A stretch of 64,000 bases of DNA. Origin: SYOC01 sp964441775 (GTDB taxonomy: Bacteria > Desulfobacterota > Binatia > Bin18). The position numbers and the translations under genes are program-made. Within the stretch, counting starts at the first letter, position 1; the number at the start of each line of letters is the position of its first letter. Of this stretch, positions 60,400 through 64,000 are shown piece after piece. The notes beneath the pieces are model-generated. The model ran no database searches. It saw nothing but the letters and a program-made list of their open reading frames with translations, and was not told the DNA's origin. The stretch lies in contig CAYTVL010000024.1 of the NCBI GenBank assembly GCA_964441775.1, forward strand, positions 20,102 to 84,101. The letters are read 5' to 3'.

Positions 60400-63300
60400 T
60401 TGACCGTGATGTTCGTTGATCTGGTGGGCTCCACCGCGTTGTCCGAGCAACTCGATCCCGAAGAGTATCGCGAGGTCATTCAGGCGTATCGGGCAACCTG
60501 TGCCACCGTCATCCGCCGCTTTGACGGCTATCTGGCCAAGTACATCGGGGATGGATTACTAGTCTACTTTGGCTATCCCACAGCCCACGAAGACGACGCC
60601 CGGCGCGCCGTGCGGGTAGGGTTGGAGATTGTTGAGAGGTTGCAGAGCCGCGCGCGTCAGCAAGCGGGTGCTACTCCGCTCCCTCACGGTCGCGGCTCGG
60701 ATGCCCTTCCTGTGCGCATTGGCATTCACACTGGGCTGGTGGTGGCGGGGGAGATGGGCGTGGGCGATCAACCAGAGCCCTTGGGCATCGTGGGCGAGAC
60801 GCCCAACATTGCGGCCCGCCTGCAAGAGAAGGCTGTCCCCAACAGTGTGGTCATCAGTCCAGCTACGTATCGGCTAGTGGCTGGCTTGTTTGACTGCCAG
60901 AATCTGGGACCGCAGGAGTTGAAAGGCCTCTCCACTCCCTTGACGGTGTATCGTGTCGTGGGGGAGAGTGCAATGCAGAGCCGCTTTGAAGTGGCGGTCC
61001 AGACCGGCCTCACACCGCTGGTGGGCCGCGAATCAGAGCTGGGCTTGCTGAAGCAGCGCTGGGAGCACGCTACAACCGGCGCCGGCCAGGTGGTGCTCTT
61101 GAGCGGCGAGCCTGGGATTGGCAAATCGAGGTTGGTCCAAGAGTTGAAAGAGCAACTTGCGCACGAGGGAGCGACACGCATTGAATTTCGCTGCTCGCCC
61201 TATCACCAGAACAGTGCGCTGTATCCAATTATCGACCACCTACAACGCCTGCTCCAATTTGCGCGCGAAGACTCGTCCGCGACAAAGCTGGAGAAACTCC
61301 AGCACACCCTCAGCCGCTATCGCTTTCCCCAGGCTGATACCGCGCCCCTGTTGGCGGCGTTACTGTCGCTCCCACACCCAGAAGGCTACCCGCCGCTGAC
61401 GGTCAGTCCGCAGAAGCAGAAGGAGAAGACGCAGGGCGTCTTGGTGGTGTGGTTGGTCGAGGAGGCGGTGCAGAACACTGTCTTCACCACGTGGGAAGAC
61501 GTGCACTGGGCGGACCCTTCGACACTGGAGGTGTTAAACCTGGTGATTGACCAAGCCCCGACCGCGAGGCTGTACGTACTGCTCACCTTTCGCCCCGAGT
61601 TCAGCCCACCTTGGGGCAACCACTCCCACATCAGCCAGCTCACGCTCAATCGGTTAGGGCGCTCGGAGGTCGAGGCAATGGTCGCACTGGTAGCCGCAGG
61701 CACGCCGTTGCCTACCGAGGTCGTCGAGCAGATTCGGCTCAAGACGGATGGTGTGCCGCTGTTTGTCGAAGAGTTGACCAAGACGGTGATTGAATCCGTA
61801 GGGGCGCAGCATGCTGCGCCCGTCCCGTTGGCGATCCCAGCAACGCTCCAGGATTCGCTCATGGCCCGGCTTGATCGCTTAGGACCAGCCAAAGAGATCG
61901 CGCAACTGAGTGCAACCCTGGGGCGGGAGTTCAGCTACGAGCTGCTCCACGTCGTCTCTCCATTGGACGAAGCTGGATTACAGCAGGGGCTTAAGCAATT
62001 GGTGACAGCGGAGCTGCTCTACCAGCGGGGGTTGGAGCCACAGGCTCGCTACCTTTTTAAGCATGCGCTGATCCAAGACACGGCCTATCAATCGTTGCTG
62101 AAAAGCCGACGCCAGCAACTTCATCAACAGATTGCCCACGTGTTGGAAGAACGGTTTCCAGAGACAAAAGAGACTCAGCCCGAATTCCTTGCCCATCACT
62201 ACAGTGAGGCGGGGCTCATTGCCCAGGCGATTCCTTATTGGCAAAAAGCGGGACAGCGGGCCGTGCAGCGCTCGGCCAACGTCGAGGCGGTCGCGCACCT
62301 CACCAAGGGACTTGAGTTGCTCAAGACTCTCCCTGAGACTCCGGAACGGATCTCACAAGAACTCACACTGCAACTTGCCCTAGGCACGCCGTTGATGGCC
62401 ACCAAAGGCTGGGCGGCTCCGGAGGTAGGACATGTCTACGCCCGCGCGCGAGCGCTGTGCAAGGAGATGGGCGAAACCCCGCAACTCTTCCCAGTGCTGT
62501 GCGGACTGTGGGTGTTTTATCAGGTGCGGGGAGAGTTCTCGATCGCGCATGAGTTGGGGGAGCAGCTCCTCAGCCTGGCCCAGAACGTCCAAGACTCAGG
62601 GCTCTTACTGATGGCCCATCAGGTGCTGGGGGAGACTTTGCTTCGTGAGGGAGAGCTGATAGCAGGCCGCGAGCACCTTGAGCAGGGGATAGCCTTGTAT
62701 GATCCTCAGCGACACCATTCCCTCGCTTTTCTCTATACCGGGATTAACCCTGGAGTGGGCTGCTGGAGCGTTGCGTCTGCGTTCCTGTGGTATCTGGGTT
62801 GTCCAGATCAAGCCCTCAAGAGTATCCAGGAGGCGCTCACCCAAGCCCACGAGCTGTCCCACCCCTTTAGTTTAGGTCATACCCTTGCCTTTGCTGCCGG
62901 GCTCCATCAACTCCGCCGGGAGGGGCGACTGGCCCAAGAGCAAGCAGAGGCAATGAGGACACTTGCTAGCGAGCAGGAGTTGCCCTTCATATTGGCAGCA
63001 GGAACTATCGTGCGGGGTTGGGCGCTCGCCGAGCAGGGACGGGAAGAGGAAGGGATGGCGCAGATGCGCCAGGGGATGGACTCCGGCCAAGCCATGGGAG
63101 CACAGATAGAACGGCCGTGGCTTCTTGCCCGGTTAGCTGAAACACATGGAAAGCTAGGACAAGTAGCAGAAGGTTTACAGCTGCTGGATGAAGCAATTGC
63201 GGTTATGCTCAAAACTGGGCAGCGCAACTGCGAAGCAGAGCTGTATCGGCTGCAAGGCGAACTGACTCTTCAGTCTAGCGTCTATCGTCTAGGGTCTAGT

Positions 63301-63540
63301 GTCACCAACCCCCAAGCGGAAGCTGAAGCCTATTTCCTGAAGGCCATTGAGGTTGCACGAAAGCAACAAGCGAAATCGCTGGAGCTGCGCGCATCGACGA
63401 GTCTGGCCCGATTGTGGCAGCAGCAAGGCAAAAGAGCCGAAGCCCGGCGCATGCTTGCTGATGTTTACAAATGGTTCACCGAAGGATTCGATACAAAGGA
63501 TCTGCAAGAGGCGAAGGCCCTGATGGAAGAATTGGATTGA
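60400..63540 (+). CDS. Class III cyclase-AAA ATPase-TPR protein (3' part of a MITE-split gene)
   Basis: A 1046-aa frame. Cyclase domain at ~1-170 (MFVDLVGSTALSEQ, KYIGDGLLVYFGYP with metal Asp), AAA domain from ~205 with Walker A GEPGIGKS and Walker B WEDVHWADPST, then a long TPR-rich part to the end. It resembles multidomain cyclases of the MalT/ORC-like STAND group. The true N-terminus is the fragment at 59902, joined as CAC-TTA-ACT-GCC-GAA without the element (1154 aa). As it stands, initiation would have to use TTG 60400, GTG 60409 or ATG 60412, with no good SD. Two repeat-like insertions lie in frame. Confidence 0.85.
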   Translation: MTVMFVDLVGSTALSEQLDPEEYREVIQAYRATCATVIRRFDGYLAKYIGDGLLVYFGYPTAHEDDARRAVRVGLEIVERLQSRARQQAGATPLPHGRGSDALPVRIGIHTGLVVAGEMGVGDQPEPLGIVGETPNIAARLQEKAVPNSVVISPATYRLVAGLFDCQNLGPQELKGLSTPLTVYRVVGESAMQSRFEVAVQTGLTPLVGRESELGLLKQRWEHATTGAGQVVLLSGEPGIGKSRLVQELKEQLAHEGATRIEFRCSPYHQNSALYPIIDHLQRLLQFAREDSSATKLEKLQHTLSRYRFPQADTAPLLAALLSLPHPEGYPPLTVSPQKQKEKTQGVLVVWLVEEAVQNTVFTTWEDVHWADPSTLEVLNLVIDQAPTARLYVLLTFRPEFSPPWGNHSHISQLTLNRLGRSEVEAMVALVAAGTPLPTEVVEQIRLKTDGVPLFVEELTKTVIESVGAQHAAPVPLAIPATLQDSLMARLDRLGPAKEIAQLSATLGREFSYELLHVVSPLDEAGLQQGLKQLVTAELLYQRGLEPQARYLFKHALIQDTAYQSLLKSRRQQLHQQIAHVLEERFPETKETQPEFLAHHYSEAGLIAQAIPYWQKAGQRAVQRSANVEAVAHLTKGLELLKTLPETPERISQELTLQLALGTPLMATKGWAAPEVGHVYARARALCKEMGETPQLFPVLCGLWVFYQVRGEFSIAHELGEQLLSLAQNVQDSGLLLMAHQVLGETLLREGELIAGREHLEQGIALYDPQRHHSLAFLYTGINPGVGCWSVASAFLWYLGCPDQALKSIQEALTQAHELSHPFSLGHTLAFAAGLHQLRREGRLAQEQAEAMRTLASEQELPFILAAGTIVRGWALAEQGREEEGMAQMRQGMDSGQAMGAQIERPWLLARLAETHGKLGQVAEGLQLLDEAIAVMLKTGQRNCEAELYRLQGELTLQSSVYRLGSSVTNPQAEAEAYFLKAIEVARKQQAKSLELRASTSLARLWQQQGKRAEARRMLADVYKWFTEGFDTKDLQEAKALMEELD
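60668..60714 (+). repeat. In-frame dispersed-repeat insertion in the cyclase gene
   Basis: A stretch translating to GATPLPHGRGSDALPV interrupts the usual cyclase segment between the helix (LQSRARQQA) and VRIGIHTGLVV. PLPHGRGSD is a peptide I associate with a dispersed bacterial repeat; this is recollection, not a search. Confidence 0.45.
61798..61821 (+). repeat. In-frame palindrome inside the cyclase gene
   Basis: GTAGGGGCGCAGCATGCTGCGCCC includes a perfect 20-bp palindrome (61802-61821) coding for VGAQHAAP. It closely resembles the intergenic palindrome at 35530-35557 and sits at an exposed position before PLAIPATLQDSL, a normally continuous segment. Confidence 0.6.
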
Positions 63541-63586
63541 AAGCCTTCTCTTCTCTACCAGACAGTTCACCCGGCGATGAATCGCT

Positions 63587-63655
63587 GGGCTATAGTGCAG
63601 CGCCCCATCAAATGGGGCTTGCAAGCTGGCTTCAGCCAGCGTTGCTGCGTAGCCC
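63587..63655. repeat. Branched palindromic element (cloverleaf-like)
   Basis: Outer stems GGGCTA/TAGCCC (63587-63592 with 63650-63655) and GCAGC/GCTGC enclose two perfect hairpins: GCCCCAT-CAA-ATGGGGC (63602-63618) and GCTGGC-TTCA-GCCAGC (63625-63640). It lies in the 179-bp gap between converging genes, with no obvious T-run. Confidence 0.6.
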
Positions 63656-63719
63656 GAACAGTTCATGTCCGGGCGCAGAGTGGGCCAACCTCATCAAGCT
63701 AGAAATCCCCGACACAGAT

Positions 63720-64000
63720 TCATTTACGCGCCGCCTTCCGTTCGATACTGTAGCGCGGTTCGGAGATCGCTTCACTGCGACACTTGGGGCAGCGGCTAGG
63801 GCGAGTGATGCGGCTACGCTCACGGAAGATGAAGTCGCACTCTGTGCACGCTGGCGGCTCCAGGACAAAACGCAGCGAGCGGTCGTGTGCGACTGATTTG
63901 ACAATGTGGCCAAGGTGGTCCTCTACCTGCCGCTCGGAGATACCAACGCGATTCCCGGTAAAGATTGAAGAGCACCGCTGCCTGGAGCTATGAGAGAGTC
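63720..64000 (-). CDS. HTH/zinc-ribbon transcriptional regulator (COG3357-like), partial
   Basis: The minus-strand frame is open from the window edge to a TGA at 63720-63722. The protein reads VGISERQVEDHLGHIVKSV, then LEPPACTECDFIFRERSRIT and RPSRCPKCRSEAISEPRYSI: a helix-turn-helix followed by a CxxC-CxxC zinc ribbon, the layout of COG3357-type predicted regulators (~100 aa). The HTH region before VGISE seems about seven residues shorter than I expect, so a small deletion is possible. The N-terminus lies beyond the window. Confidence 0.6.
   Translation of the reverse strand, partial: LSHSSRQRCSSIFTGNRVGISERQVEDHLGHIVKSVAHDRSLRFVLEPPACTECDFIFRERSRITRPSRCPKCRSEAISEPRYSIERKAARK

Noticed and set aside
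63471..63896. 141-aa plus-strand frame after the cyclase gene
   Set aside because: Crosses a palindromic element and the antisense of the zinc-ribbon gene, whose CxxC pairs fix the true coding strand.

Overview
The window looks like chromosomal DNA of a moderately GC-rich, probably soil, sediment or sponge-associated uncultured bacterium. Luciferase-like flavin oxidoreductases, CaiB/BaiF CoA-transferases, epoxide hydrolases, crotonases, thiolase, AOR-type tungsten/molybdenum enzymes, adenylate-cyclase/TPR proteins and very many dispersed palindromic repeats recall lineages such as Tectomicrobia/Entotheonella, Binatia or Rokubacteria. This is inferred from gene content only. No rRNA, tRNA, CRISPR array, intact insertion sequence or phage genes were seen.

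Layout. 1-7.5 kb: tail of an unknown gene, a MITE-like repeat, a DsbA/HCCA-isomerase-like protein, a Nudix hydrolase coupled to a NorD-like VWA protein, an alpha/beta hydrolase, a luciferase-like monooxygenase and a sulfite-oxidase-type enzyme. 7.7-11.1 kb: a VapBC-type toxin-antitoxin pair and a large LRR-Roc-COR-TIR (Roco) protein, the best candidate for a signalling or defence module. 11.2-22 kb: acyl-CoA and central metabolism (double CaiB protein, two hydroxyacid dehydrogenases, Cys/Met-type PLP enzyme, limonene-epoxide-hydrolase-like protein, citrate synthase, enoyl-CoA hydratase, FabI-like reductase, serine hydrolase). 23-31 kb: DUF2760 protein, two Hsp70-like ATPases, PAS histidine kinase and CheY-like regulator. 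31-43.6 kb: crotonase, lipoprotein, exported proteins including a zinc metalloprotease, CPBP protease, metallo-beta-lactamase-fold protein, second luciferase-like enzyme, DHA2 transporter, epoxide hydrolase, thiolase, SDR. 43.6-54 kb: two paralogous class III cyclase/TPR genes, DUF1329 and amidase genes with a chimeric relic between them, a GAF/AAA+ regulator coupled to an MNT/HEPN pair. 54.5-59.7 kb: a tungsten aldehyde:ferredoxin oxidoreductase cluster (rhodanese, small protein, four-cluster ferredoxin, AOR, MoaD-like protein, two VOC proteins). 59.9-64 kb: a third cyclase gene fused to AAA and TPR parts, then a partial HTH/zinc-ribbon regulator at the edge.

The most striking structure is a ~170-bp palindromic non-coding mobile element (MITE) present four times. 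Copies at 155-325 and 60208-60378 are inverted and differ at one base of 171. The copies at 52071-52242 and 60208-60378 interrupt two different cyclase genes; in each, removing the element and one 3-bp duplication (TTA/TAA) restores a single reading frame. The other two copies abut TAA stop codons at convergent gene junctions. Several further palindromic repeat families fill intergenic spaces, and two look inserted in frame inside the large cyclase gene. Short genes found by hand include a DUF104-like membrane peptide with a probable CTG start, a 58-aa ORF, a 53-aa amidase/DUF1329 chimera and the edge regulator.
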